From contig NZ_PNXY01000016.1 in NCBI RefSeq assembly GCF_002879865.1, forward strand, positions 62,001 to 126,000: a DNA stretch of 64,000 nucleotides, given 5' to 3'. Origin of the DNA: Paraburkholderia rhynchosiae (GTDB lineage: Bacteria; Pseudomonadota; Gammaproteobacteria; Burkholderiales; Burkholderiaceae). How positions within the stretch are numbered: the stretch's first letter is position 1; every line of letters begins with the position of its first letter. This document shows positions 8,495-17,965 of the stretch, piece after piece. Below the pieces are notes generated by a model. It did not search any database and had not been told where the DNA came from. It was given only the letters and a program-made list of their open reading frames with translations. A program made the translations under genes and the position numbers.

Positions 8495-9517
8495 TCAGTA
8501 GTTACCCGCTGACGGCGGATAGACTCGTTTTACCGTCGCCTGTGCTTCCGGCTGATCGATCGTTGCCTTCGTAACGAGTGGCTCCTTGAGCGCCAGCTGC
8601 TGGGTGGTCGGCTTATGGTTCAGCGCATTGAAGACCTGCGTGGTCGCGTCGATTCCCTGCCCGACTGCCTCCTGCAGAAATATCCCTTGGACCGCGCCAT
8701 CGCGCAGCAGCTTAATCGTCGTCGGACTGCCGTCGGCGGTTACGACGGCAACCTTGCCCACCATGCCGCGCGTTTGCAACGCCTTCGCGGCGCCGGTAGC
8801 GGCCTCGTCGTACATGCCGTAGATTGCCTTGACGTCCGGATGCGCCGTCAGCACGTCGTTCGCCTGAGTGACCGCTTCGTTGACGGTCAGGCCGTGCGTC
8901 TCTAACACCTGTACGACTTCACAGCCATCGGCCTTGAACGACTCCTGCGCGCCCTTCAAATACTTCTGCGCGTTCTCGCGATCCTGCGGCAGCGACAGCA
9001 CCGCCACCTTGTTGCCGCCACGCTCCTTCGCGAGCTTGCAGACATAGGTGCCCTCGGCCTTGCCGGTATTGTAGTTGTCGGCGGTGACCGCCGACGTATA
9101 GTCGGTTTGACCGGCTTGCGGCCCGATGCCGGTGAATGCGACCGGGATAGACTTCGACTTCAACAGACGCAACACTGGTGGCGTGCTGGTCGAACTGACC
9201 GGCCCCATGACGATCGCGCTGACACCGCGTGTCATCGCCGTGCGGACGTTGTCCATCTGCTTGGCCGGTGAATTCTCGGAGGTGAACTCGATGTAATCCA
9301 TGCCGAGTTCCTTCGCCCGTTGCTTCACCCCGTGGGCCACCCACTGCCAATAGGAAATATCCAGTGACGGCGCGATGTACGCGACAGTCTGCTTGTCTGC
9401 CGCGAACAACGTCTGCGACGCGAAGGCCATGCTGAGCGCCAATGCCGATGCCGCGACCAGCCGTCCGAGCGGACGGTCTGACAACCTGCCGGCTGAGTGC
9501 AACGTATGCTTGTCCAT
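8495..9517 (-). CDS. Sugar ABC transporter periplasmic substrate-binding protein (RbsB-like)
   Basis: The product has 340 residues. The ATG at 9517 has AGGAGA just upstream and is followed by a clear Sec signal peptide (LGRLVAASALALSMAFASQTLFAAD). A longer upstream frame to 9631 is not needed. The mature protein starts TVAYIAPSLDISYWQWVAHGVKQRAKELG, a periplasmic binding protein type I fold. The sugar-pocket segments SAIVMGPVSST, DVKAIYGMYDEAATGAAKAL and VAVVTADGSPTTIKLLRDG are visible. It belongs with the permease (26 bases upstream) and ATPase as one CUT2-type importer. The ligand is probably a monosaccharide or sugar acid. Confidence 0.88.
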   Translation of the reverse strand: MDKHTLHSAGRLSDRPLGRLVAASALALSMAFASQTLFAADKQTVAYIAPSLDISYWQWVAHGVKQRAKELGMDYIEFTSENSPAKQMDNVRTAMTRGVSAIVMGPVSSTSTPPVLRLLKSKSIPVAFTGIGPQAGQTDYTSAVTADNYNTGKAEGTYVCKLAKERGGNKVAVLSLPQDRENAQKYLKGAQESFKADGCEVVQVLETHGLTVNEAVTQANDVLTAHPDVKAIYGMYDEAATGAAKALQTRGMVGKVAVVTADGSPTTIKLLRDGAVQGIFLQEAVGQGIDATTQVFNALNHKPTTQQLALKEPLVTKATIDQPEAQATVKRVYPPSAGNY

Positions 9518-9542
9518 CTCTGTCTCCTGAGCTAACCCGTGC

Positions 9543-10538
9543 TTAACGCCGGGCTTTGGTAACGCGGTCGACGAGGACCGCAATGAGAATGACGACGCCT
9601 GTGACGGTGCCTTGCCAGAAGCTGTTGACACCGATGAGGTTCGCGCCGTTCTGAATGATGGTGATCATGAGTGCGCCAAGCAGCGCGCCGATCGCGGAGC
9701 CTGTTCCGCCGAAGAGGCTCGCTCCGCCGATCACGACCGCCGCGATCGCCTGCAACATCAGGCTCGAGCCCGCAGTCGCTTCCGCATTGCTGATGTAGGA
9801 CACGCTGACAATGCTCGCGAATGAAGCGAACAGCCCCGACAGCAGATAGGCGCCGAGCCGCACGCGATTGACCGGGATGCCGATCACGCGGGCCGACGAA
9901 CTGCTGCTGCCGATTGCATATAGCCACCGCCCCGCGACGACCTTGCGCAGGCAGTACTCGATCGCGACGAGCAGCAGCACGCACCACAGAGCGTAGTTCG
10001 GCAGGCCGGGAATCAGCGTTCCCGAATTCAGCAGGTAGTAGTTGGGATCGGAAATGGGCAGGGAATGGCCGTCCGTAACGATGAACGAAAGGCTTCCCGC
10101 GATCGCGTACGTACTCAGAGTCACGACGAACGGCGCCAGCCCGACGAAGGTCACGAGCGCACCGTTGAGTGCACCGATCACGACCCCGACCGACAATCCC
10201 GCGAGGCTGCTGACGATTGCGCCATAACCGTGCACCATGGCAAGGCCCGTGACCATGCCGGTCAGCGAAAACACCGAGCCAACGGACAGATCGATCCCGC
10301 CTGTAATAATCACGAGCAGTACGCCGAACGCCATGATTACGAGCGGCGCGGCCGCTTGCGTCACATTGGAAATGTTGCCGCCGGACAGCGCTGCGGGCAC
10401 GATCATGCCAACCGCCAGCTCGATGACGATGATGGCGATTGCAATGGCAATTTCCGTGCGATAAGTCGAGAGCAAGCGGCGTAATGCGCCATCGGGCTGG
10501 CGATGCTCGCCCGCGATCGCGTGGGTGACTGATTTCAT
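9543..10538 (-). CDS. Sugar ABC transporter permease (RbsC-like, CUT2)
   Basis: The product has 331 residues with about ten hydrophobic segments. The signature loops of RbsC/XylH permeases are present: VIITGGIDLSVGSVFSLTGMV, GALNGALVTFVGLAPFVVTL, and the EAA-like VIGGASLFGGTGSAIGALLGALM near the C-terminus. It lies 36 bases from the ATPase gene and 25 bases before the binding-protein gene, on the same strand. It would form the membrane homodimer of a monosaccharide importer in the inner membrane. Confidence 0.9.
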   Translation of the reverse strand: MKSVTHAIAGEHRQPDGALRRLLSTYRTEIAIAIAIIVIELAVGMIVPAALSGGNISNVTQAAAPLVIMAFGVLLVIITGGIDLSVGSVFSLTGMVTGLAMVHGYGAIVSSLAGLSVGVVIGALNGALVTFVGLAPFVVTLSTYAIAGSLSFIVTDGHSLPISDPNYYLLNSGTLIPGLPNYALWCVLLLVAIEYCLRKVVAGRWLYAIGSSSSSARVIGIPVNRVRLGAYLLSGLFASFASIVSVSYISNAEATAGSSLMLQAIAAVVIGGASLFGGTGSAIGALLGALMITIIQNGANLIGVNSFWQGTVTGVVILIAVLVDRVTKARR

Positions 10539-10574
10539 GACTGTCTCCAGATAAATATCGTTTTGCCAGGCGGT

Positions 10575-12119
10575 CTAGGCGGCCATGCCGGTTGCGGCGG
10601 CCAGTTGCGTTTCATTCACGTCGGAGTGGCGCAATACTTCGGTTGGCTTACCGTCGAGGTCGAAAGCCAGCACCGTGTCGCACAACTCGACGAGCTCGAT
10701 GTATTCGGTCGACCACCAGACAATCGTCGTGCCCTGCTGCGCCATCTTGCGGATCAGCGCGTAGATTTCCCGCTTCGTGCGGATGTCCACGCCGCGTGTC
10801 GGTTCTTCGAGCACCAGCAGCCTGGGTCGCAGCAATAGCCAGCGGGCCACCAGCAGTTTCTGCTGGGTGCCGCCGCTGAGCGTCGCGGGCAAGTCCCACA
10901 GCGAAGCGGCGCGGATTTTCAGTGCTTCAAGTAGTTGGATGCTTTGTTCGGTCTCCGCGCGATCCACGACATGGCGCCGCCCGACGACACGCGCAGCGGC
11001 AACGAGGTTGTCAACGATTGGCAGGGTGGCGAGGATGCCTTTGTTGGAGCGGTCGCCGGAGACAAAGCCGACGCCGTCGCGTGCGCCGGCGGAGGGGTGA
11101 GCGTAGCTTACGCGGCTGCCGTCACGCGTGATGGCCCACGCTCCGGCGGGTGCGATACCGGTTAGCGCATCGATAAGCGACGATGGGCCGACAGGTGCGC
11201 CAGCGAGACCGACAATCGCGCCTTGGGGAACCTCGATCGCCACGCCATCACGCTCGATGCGAAGCACGCCGGCGGACTGAACCTTGGCGCCATCGTGAGC
11301 TTCGCGGTCGGCGAGCGGCGCGGCCTGTGTCAACTGCGCCGACTCCGCTACCCTTTCCGCCGCTTCGTCGACCACAACGCTTTGCCCCATGCATTCAATG
11401 ATTTCACGGTCCGTGATCGCGTCGAGCGCCGCTCGGTCGACCGCTGTCTTGCCATCGCGGATGATCGTGCAGACATCGGCGATCTGGCGGATCTCGCGCA
11501 TCCGGTGCGAGACGAACAGTACAGCGAGCCGCGTGTCGGCGATCAGCCGGCGTATCACAGCAAAGAGGCGGCCCGTTTCCGCCGCAGTCAGATTGGCGGT
11601 CGGTTCGTCGAGCAGCAACAACTTCGCCCCTGAGCCGAGCGCGCGCGCGATCTCCACCAGTTGGCGCTCATGCAGGGTCAGACCGCTGACGAGCCGTCCT
11701 GCCAATTCGCGCGCGAAGTGAGGATCGATCAGCGAGAGCGCTTCGATGGCGATGGCCATCGAAGCCCGTTCGCTGTAGCGGGCGGACCCGCGCCGTAAGC
11801 GCGGCATCGCGATGTTTTCGGCGACGGATAGATGCGGCAGCAGCGCCAGTTCCTGATTGACCACGGCAATGGTGCCGGCGGCGACATGGGCGCCCACGGA
11901 TGCGCCGATGTCCTGTCCGTCGAATTCGAGCGAGCCGCCGTCGCGGTCGAACTGGCCGGAGATGATTTTGATGAGCGTCGATTTGCCTGCGCCGTTGCCG
12001 CCCAGAAACGCGTGCACTTCGCCTGCGGCGATTGAGATATTAAAAGCCTTCAACACGCTCGTAGGTCCGAAGCTTTTGACGATCGAACGTCCCGTCAGCA
12101 GAAAGGACGGATAATTCAT
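10575..12119 (-). CDS. Sugar ABC transporter ATP-binding protein with two nucleotide-binding domains (RbsA/XylG-like)
   Basis: The product has 514 residues. ATG 12119 follows AGGAGA, so the longer frame from 12152 is rejected. The first domain has Walker A GGNGAGKST, an atypical signature (SGLTLHERQLVEIARAL instead of LSxGQQQ) and Walker B LLLLDEPTANL. The second domain has a degenerate Walker A (VGLAGAPVGPSSLIDALTG), normal for this family in that only one site hydrolyses ATP. It also has a full LSGGTQQK signature and LLVLEEPTRGVD. It heads the minus-strand operon. A 13-bp palindrome TTGCGCTGCGCAA at 12140-12152 lies just upstream and may be an operator. Confidence 0.9.
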   Translation of the reverse strand: MNYPSFLLTGRSIVKSFGPTSVLKAFNISIAAGEVHAFLGGNGAGKSTLIKIISGQFDRDGGSLEFDGQDIGASVGAHVAAGTIAVVNQELALLPHLSVAENIAMPRLRRGSARYSERASMAIAIEALSLIDPHFARELAGRLVSGLTLHERQLVEIARALGSGAKLLLLDEPTANLTAAETGRLFAVIRRLIADTRLAVLFVSHRMREIRQIADVCTIIRDGKTAVDRAALDAITDREIIECMGQSVVVDEAAERVAESAQLTQAAPLADREAHDGAKVQSAGVLRIERDGVAIEVPQGAIVGLAGAPVGPSSLIDALTGIAPAGAWAITRDGSRVSYAHPSAGARDGVGFVSGDRSNKGILATLPIVDNLVAAARVVGRRHVVDRAETEQSIQLLEALKIRAASLWDLPATLSGGTQQKLLVARWLLLRPRLLVLEEPTRGVDIRTKREIYALIRKMAQQGTTIVWWSTEYIELVELCDTVLAFDLDGKPTEVLRHSDVNETQLAAATGMAA

Positions 12120-12139
12120 CGCTGTCTCCTGCGCAGTTG

Positions 12140-12152
12140 TTGCGCTGCGCAA
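12140..12152. promoter_or_regulatory. Short palindrome upstream of sugar ABC operon, possible operator
   Basis: TTGCGCTGCGCAA is a perfect 6-1-6 palindrome. It lies 20 bases upstream of the ATPase start, in the region between the divergent operon and the broken LysR gene. The position suits a regulator site, but no second copy was found to support it. Confidence 0.3.
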
Positions 12153-12311
12153 TATATGTCTATTGTTTACCGCAGTCCTGCCCGTGCATTGGCGCGGTCA
12201 GCATCAGCAAACTTCACGGGCCCGGGATAAGCGGCTTGCCCACAGAATGGCAGTGCGCATGGCGTGCTAACAAGGCGGTTTCATTCAACTTCGACTGAAA
12301 TAAATTTCACT

Positions 12312-13161
12312 ATGCGCATCCCACCGCGAAAGCTATCGTCGCTTTCGAGAGCGTGGCCCGAACCAGGAGTGTCAGCCGTGCATCCGAGGAAGTTGGTCTG
12401 ACCGCTTCTGCGGTCGGCCAACCACTTTTCTATCGATCGGGCCGGGGTCTCGTCCTGACACCGACAGGCGAGCGCTATCTGTCGGACGTGACGGGCTCTC
12501 TTGCTGATCTGAGCCGCGCGACCGAGCGCGCATCGAGCCGCGCCGACGTCGATATCCTGCGTGTTCATTCCAGCCCCAGCTTCGGGCTCATGTGGCTGTT
12601 GCCCAGGCTCGAATCGTTTCAGCAGGCCAACGGCGATATCCAGTTGAATCTGGCCTGCTCGTATGAAGATGTATCGTTTACCAGTGGCTACTACGACATC
12701 GACATGCGGCACGGCTATGCGAACTGGCGCGATATCGAGGTCAGGACACTGCGCAATGAATTCATCGCGCCGCTCGCCTCGACGAGATATCTGGAAAGCC
12801 ATCCGGTCAGAACGCCGCAAGACCTTCTGGCGCATCGTCTGATCTATTCGGAGACGCAGCTCGTCCAGTGGAAGCAGTGGTTCGGACGCACCGGCGTGTC
12901 CGCTGCGCACAAGACCCTTCGAGCTCGTACATGTCGCTCGAGACTGCCGCACTCGGCCTCGGCATTGCGCTTGAAAGCCTGATGCTCGCGTCGGTACGGA
13001 TCAGGGAAGGCGCGCTCGTGCCGGTATTCGCTGATTCGCACTCTGTCGAAGTGGGCGCGCATCATCTGGTCTATCCGCCCCAGAACGCGGAGCTCCCACG
13101 CGTTGCGCGGTTCATCGCCTGGATCGAGCGGGAAATCGGTCACGGGGACCGTGCGGCGTAA
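12312..13161 (+). pseudogene. LysR/GcvA-type regulator, broken (frameshifts and internal deletion)
   Basis: Three frames together spell a GcvA-like regulator. MRIPP starts at ATG 12312. The frame then shifts near 12326 to AIVAFESVARTRSVSRASEEVGLTASAVG. About a dozen residues of the recognition-helix/linker region that normally follow are missing before PLFYRSGRGLVLTPTGERYL. The effector domain runs to about 12905, where a second frameshift moves to SSSYMSLETAALGLGIALES and on to the stop at 13161. With an impaired DNA-binding domain and two frameshifts the product cannot be functional. It is divergent from the intact ABC operon it probably once controlled. Confidence 0.85.
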
Positions 13162-13366
13162 TGGCTGCGCCGAATCGGCACCAGGGTATTCCAGTACGCG
13201 CATGCATGCGGGTTGTTGCGGCGAGTCGACAGAGCGACCCAGCCTGCCTCGCGGGCTGGCAGCCGGTTACCTGAAAATTTCTCAAGCATAGTTGAGCGCC
13301 ACGGTGTTGATGCGAGTGACCGCGTGCCGGACACTGCGCCATCACATCAACACCCAGGAGACAATC

Positions 13367-14021
13367 ATGCTGCTCGACAACAAGGTCGTTATCGTCACGG
13401 GCGCGGCTTCACCGCGCGGAATCGGCAAAGCCACCGCCAAAGCACTGACCGAGCAAGGCGCGCGCATCGTGATCCTCGACCTGCGCGAAGGAGACGCTCG
13501 AGCGATACGGCCGCATTGACGGCCTCATCAACAACGCCGGCATCACGCAGCCAGTGCGCACGCTGGACATCACCGCCGAGGACTTCGACGCAATCGTCGA
13601 CGGCAATCTGCGCGGCACGTTCTACATGTCGCAGGCCGTATTGCCGGCGATGAAAGAGCAGAAGGGTGGCAGCATCGTGTGCATGTCGTCGGTGTCCGCG
13701 CAACGAGGCGGTGGTATTTTCGGCGGCCCCCATTACAGCGCCGCGAAGGCCGGCGTAATCGGTCTCGCCCGTGCGATGGCGCGAGAGTTCGGTCCCGACA
13801 GCATTCGCATCAACTCGATCACGCCCGGTCTGATCCAGACCGACATTACCGGCGACAAACTCACCGCGGAGATGCGCGTGGACATCATCAAAGGCATTCC
13901 GCTTGGCCGGTTTGGCGATGCTGCCGATGTCGCAAACGCGTGCCTCTTTCTGGTGAGCGATCTGTCAACGTATCTCACCGGCATCACACTCGACGTGAAC
14001 GGCGCCATGCTTATTCATTGA
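13367..14021 (+). pseudogene. Short-chain dehydrogenase/reductase, broken by internal deletion and frameshift
   Basis: ATG 13367 follows AGGAGA and begins MLLDNKVVIVTGAASPRGIGKATAKALTEQGARIVILDLREGDA, the SDR nucleotide-binding fold. The sequence then jumps, out of frame, to TLERYGRIDGLINNAGITQP. The stretch that normally holds the CDVTD motif is missing, about 30 residues. The remainder from 13554 is a good SDR C-terminus with SIVCMSSVSAQ, the catalytic YSAAKAG (YxxxK) and PGLIQTDIT. The enzyme would have been a sugar or polyol dehydrogenase of the same decayed operon. It should be inactive. Confidence 0.85.
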
Positions 14022-14099
14022 CTGACAGCGTGCGCCCGAGAGAGGGCGCTGAATTGCAGGTACCCGGGCGAACCCGGGGCCGGTGGATGGAGACAAAAC

Positions 14100-15440
14100 A
14101 TGAAATCCAAGAATACCGCTTCGCCCATCGAAGGCGGCGTGTTGCCCCTTGCCGACTCGCCCAGCTTCGAATCGAAGACCTACGCGAAAGTAAGCCGTCG
14201 GCTTATCCCATTCCTCATGCTGTGCTACCTTGGCGCATATCTCGATCGGGTCAACGTCGGCTTCGCGAAGCTTCAGATGCTCAACGATCTGCGCTTTAGC
14301 GAGACCGTCTACGGCATGGGCGCGGGCATCTTCTTTCTCGGCTATTTTCTGTTCGATGTGCCGAGCAACCTCGTCCTTCACTGTGTCGGCGCGCGCAAAT
14401 GGCTCGCGCGAATCATGCTCACGTGGGCGGTGATTTCCGCGAGCTTCGTTTTTGTGTAATCACCGACGGCGTTCTACGTGTTGCGATTTCTGCTGGGCGT
14501 CGCTGAAGCGGGCTTCGCACCTGGCGTAATTCTCTATCTGACCTACTGGTTTCCGGCTGCTCGCCGAGCGAAGGCGCTCTCGCTGTTTTTTATGGCAATT
14601 CCGCTGGCCGGCATAATCGGCGGCCGCTTGCGGGCTGGATTTTGCACTCGCTGCATGGCACGCTGAATATGGCCGGCTGGAAATGGCTGTTCCTGCTCGA
14701 AGCGCTGCCCTCGCTCGTGCTCGGTATAGCGATCCTGCTGTATCTCGATGACAGCATTGTCAAGGCAAAGTGGCTCACCGAATCGGAAAAGACCCTGCTC
14801 GCACGCAATGTCGCGCACGCAATGTCGCGAGCGATAACGCGCATAAGACCGCCCACATCTCGGTCAGATCGTTCATTGGGGACCGTCGCTTGTGGCTTAT
14901 GGCCGCGATCTACTTCTGCATCGTGCTCGGCCAGTACGGTCTGACGTTCTGGCTGCCGACGATCATCCGCAAGTCCGGCGTTGCCGATCCGCTGTGGGTG
15001 GGACTGTTCACTGCGATCCCGTATCGGTGCGCCATCATCGCGCTGCCCTTGATCGGCATGAGCGCTGACCGTCGCCGCGAGCGCCGGCTGCACCTGGCGA
15101 TTCCCATGCTGGTCGCCGCCGCGGGCTTCGCCGTATTGCCCACGCTCGGCAGCATCCCCGCCTCGATCGTCTGTTTGAGTATCGCGGCAGCAGGCATCCT
15201 CGCCTCGTCGTCGCAGTTCTGGTCGTTGCCGACAGCCTTGCTAGGCGGCATGTCTGCGGAGTCGGAATAGCTGCCGTGAACTGCGTCGCCAATCTCGCCG
15301 GCTTCTTTTCTCCAGCGATCGTGGGCTGGCTGAACGACCTGACAGGTAAGTCAACAGCGGGGCTGATCTTCATCTCGACCGCTATCACGCTCGGTGCCTG
15401 CCTTGTCTTCCTGGTGCCCGCTAAAACCGTGAACCGCTGA
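14100..15440 (+). pseudogene. MFS transporter (anion:cation symporter family), multiply disrupted
   Basis: MKSKNTASP through SRRLIPFLMLCYLGAYLDRVNVGFAKLQM is a typical ACS-family N-terminus with the DRxNVGFA motif. An in-frame TAA at 14458-14460 interrupts FVFV-SPTAFYVLRFLLGVAEAGFAPGVI. Frameshifts follow near 14622 (IGG to PLAGWILHSLHG), near 14820 (before HISVRSFIGDRRLWL) and near 15262 (before GVGIAAVNCVANLAGFFSP). Put together the pieces cover a full transporter of about 440 residues. The family imports organic acids such as tartrate, phthalate or hexonates. At least four lesions make it a clear pseudogene. Confidence 0.88.
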
Positions 15441-15478
15441 ACCTCCTTCACCCATTCCGACTGATCACAGGAGACGAG

Positions 15479-16830
15479 ATGAACAGTCCATCCAATGCCT
15501 CGACGGCATCGCTTGCCGAGCACGCTTACCGTATCCGCAGAAACGCCCTGTTGATGGGCGAAGTCCAGGGACAAGGCTACATCGGGCAGGCGCTCGACAT
15601 CGCCGATGTGCTGGCCGTTGCTTACTTTGGCGCGATGCGCTATCGCACGGACGACCCTGAGTGGGAGGACCGCGACCGCTTCCTGCTGTCCAACGGACAT
15701 TACGCGATCGCGCTGTATGCGGCGCTGCTCAAAGCAGGCATTCTGCCGGCCGAAGAGCTAGAAACTTACGGCAGCGACGATAGCCGCTTGCCAATGTCCG
15801 GCATGGCCAGCTATACGCCTGGCATGGAGATGTCCGGCGGTTCGCTCGGCCACGGCCTGACCATCGCGGTCGGACGGTGCCTCGGACTCAAGCGCAAGCA
15901 TTCTGCTTCGTTCGTGTACACGCTGTTCTCTGACGGCGAACTGGATGAAGGCGCGATCTGAGAAGGCGTCATGTCGGCCAGCCACTGGAAGCAGTACACC
16001 GACCTGCACATTTTCGCCAGGGAGTTTCCCGAGCGCTACTACCAGATGGGCATGGCGGAGCAATTGCTGATGGGCGCCGCGGCCGGCCTTGCGCACGCGG
16101 GCGCCCAACCGTTCGTCACGACCTATGCGGTATTCGCTACGCGCCGTGCCTATGACTTCATGCATCAGGCCATCGCCGAGGACAACCTCGACGCCAAGAT
16201 CGTCTGCGCATTGCCGGGTCTGACTACTGGCTATGGTCCGAGCCACCAGGCGGCTGAAGATATCGCGTTGATGCGCGCGATGCCGAACATGACGGTGATC
16301 GACCCGTGCGATGCGCTCGATATCGAGCAGATGGTGCCGGCGATTTCCGCACATAAAGGACCGGTATACGCGCGCCTGCTACGCGGCAACGTACCTGCTG
16401 TGCTCGACGAATACGACTACACCTTCGGCAAAGCGAAGATGCTGCGCGACGGCGCCGACGTGCTGATCATCTCCTCCGGCATCATGACGATGCGCGCACT
16501 TGAAGCGGCGAAGGCGTCTGAAAAAGATCGGATCGACGTGGGCGTGCTGCACGTACCGACCGTCAAGCCGCTCGACACCAAGACGATTCTCCGCGAAGCG
16601 AAGCGAAGCGCTCGGGTCGGCTCGTGGTGGTAGCGGAGAATCACACGGTAATTGGCGGTCTCGGCGAAGCGGTGGCGGCGGAACTGATGCGCGCGGGCGT
16701 GTCCTATCCGTTCCGGCAGGTGGGACTGCCGGATGCGTTCCTTGCTGCCGGTGCGTTACCTACGCTCCATGACCGCTACGGAATTTCCACGTCGACGATG
16801 GTTGAGGCGATCAAGCGGTGGTTGGTCTGA
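15479..16830 (+). pseudogene. Fused and broken transketolase A/B subunit genes
   Basis: ATG 15479 (after AGGAGACG) opens the TPP-binding subunit of a split transketolase: RRNALLMGEVQGQGYIGQALDIADVLAV, LLSNGHYAIALYAAL, MSGGSLGHGLTIAVG, SDGELDEGAI. The Trp codon expected next is TGA (15959-15961). The same frame continues EGVMSASHWK and passes directly into the middle of the partner subunit (YTDLHIFAREFPERYYQMGMAEQLLMGAAAG). The end of subunit A and the start of subunit B are therefore deleted in frame. A second lesion, a frameshift at a GCGAA triple repeat (16593-16607), separates the tail VVVAENHTVIGGLGEAVAAEL at 16624-16830. Confidence 0.88.
16593..16607 (+). repeat. GCGAA x3 pentanucleotide repeat at a frameshift
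   Basis: Three tandem copies of GCGAA lie exactly where the transketolase B frame shifts from frame 2 to frame 1. Removing one 5-base copy would restore the frame into GRLVVVAENHTVIGG. Replication slippage is the likely cause of the lesion. Confidence 0.6.
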
Positions 16831-16839
16831 GGCAAGGTA

Positions 16840-17248
16840 CTCGCCATCAAACGGGTGACTCGGAATCAGGGGGGAAACGGACATCGGGCGTGGACGGCAT
16901 CACATGGTCTACACAGAAGTCCGGACTCGAAGCAGCGTCGTCACGCAAACGGGGTGGCCACCGGCCATGGCCGCTGAGACGGTTATACATCCCAGAGGGC
17001 GATGGGACAAAAATGCGGCCGCTAGAAATTTCATGCATGGTCGACAGGGCGCAGCAGTCGCAGCAGGCGCTGCATTTGCTCGCCTCGGAGTCCGTCGCTG
17101 AGACAGGGGCGGACCCGAATTCGTATGGATTCCGCTTCGCCGGTCCGCCGCAGACGCAATCGAGCAATGCTTCACAGCGCTGGGGCGCCCCCAGTGCGCG
17201 CGGTGGATTCGGGAGGCCGATATCCGTAGCTGCTTGGATCGCTCATAG
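16840..17248 (+). pseudogene. Group II intron reverse transcriptase/maturase, N-terminal remnant
   Basis: The translation keeps the start of group II intron-encoded RTs: KRTSGVDGITWSTQKSGLEAASS, PLRRLYIPEGDGTKMRPLEISCMVDRAQQ, LLASESVAETGADPNSYGFR. After a frameshift near 17145 it continues ADAIEQCFTALGRPQCARWIREADIRSCLDR, the RT2/RT3 region just before the catalytic YADD block. A short duplication (QQSQQ) and the frameshift show decay. The YADD motif and the fingers/palm core are missing. It was inserted directly behind the transketolase tail. Confidence 0.85.
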
Positions 17249-17589
17249 CAATGCCATCTGGGCAATTAAGTGTGTTCGAAGAAGTTCGGCGCGGATCGTT
17301 GGAGACCTTCATGCGCAAGCCTTTGCATCGTCCGCCACGACCCAGGACGGCGTCGAGCTTGCCGCGCTTTACACGCCGCAACGCTTGCCGAGATTTACAC
17401 GCTGCAACACCGTTTGACGGGAAGCGCCGCGTTGCGGTCGGCAGGACTACCCGTCGGGACTGTTATCAACGAAGTGGCTACACAGGGCGTCGGTAATGGG
17501 GACCGGGCGTCGGTTGTTCGTCGGCGGCGAAGCCATGGTTGAGCCAGCGATGTAGTGTTGGCGGTGCTGTACCCGGCATGCGGGCCGCT
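17249..17589. other. Unassigned segment between two group II intron remnants
   Basis: This 340-base stretch takes the place of the RT core (YADD region) between the two maturase fragments. One frame (17270-17542) reads without stops through an alanine- and threonine-rich segment (ALHAATLAEIYTLQHRLTG, SAGLPVGTVINEVATQG). It has no start codon context and no family I recognise. It may be foreign DNA inserted or swapped in during decay of the intron. Confidence 0.4.
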
Positions 17590-17935
17590 ATCATAGTCAT
17601 GTTGCGGCGGCGAAACAGATCTTCAGCTCAATTGGTCACACGATCTTGTAATGTGTATGGCAGTGGGCGTGGCGGCGGCATCCGAACAAAGGCGCACGCT
17701 GGGTTCAACGGAAATATTTCTGTACCGTTGGCGGACAACGCTGCGTCTTTGGAACGACCACCGGCAAAACGCTCAGCACGGAAAAGCCTAACTCCTGACA
17801 CTATACGATACTGCCAGCACGCCGATCCGAAGGCACCGGAAAATCAAGGCTGCCGCCAACACGTTCCACCCGCAATGGGAAAGCTATTTTGAAGCTCGAC
17901 CTGGCGTCAGGATGGCGTCGTCTGTCACCGACGCG
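17590..17935 (+). pseudogene. Group II intron reverse transcriptase/maturase, C-terminal remnant
   Basis: In one frame YHSHVAAAKQIFSSIGHTIL, a TAA stop, then CVWQWAWRRHPNKGARWVQRKYFCTVGG matches the thumb/maturase domain (normally HVxAKxxFxxIDHTIWQxLWxWARRRHPNKGxxW). A frame change then gives TPIRRHRKIKAAANTFHPQWESYFEAR, the segment that follows the thumb in LtrA-like proteins. Together with the fragment at 16840 this shows one full-length intron ORF that has lost its centre. Confidence 0.82.
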
Positions 17936-17965
17936 ACACCTTATTGCCGCCCCTTATTGACTGGC

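Noticed and set aside
12281..12952. Minus-strand frame of 223 codons opposite the LysR pseudogene
   Set aside because: It shows no family motifs, while the plus strand gives an unmistakable though broken GcvA-like regulator.
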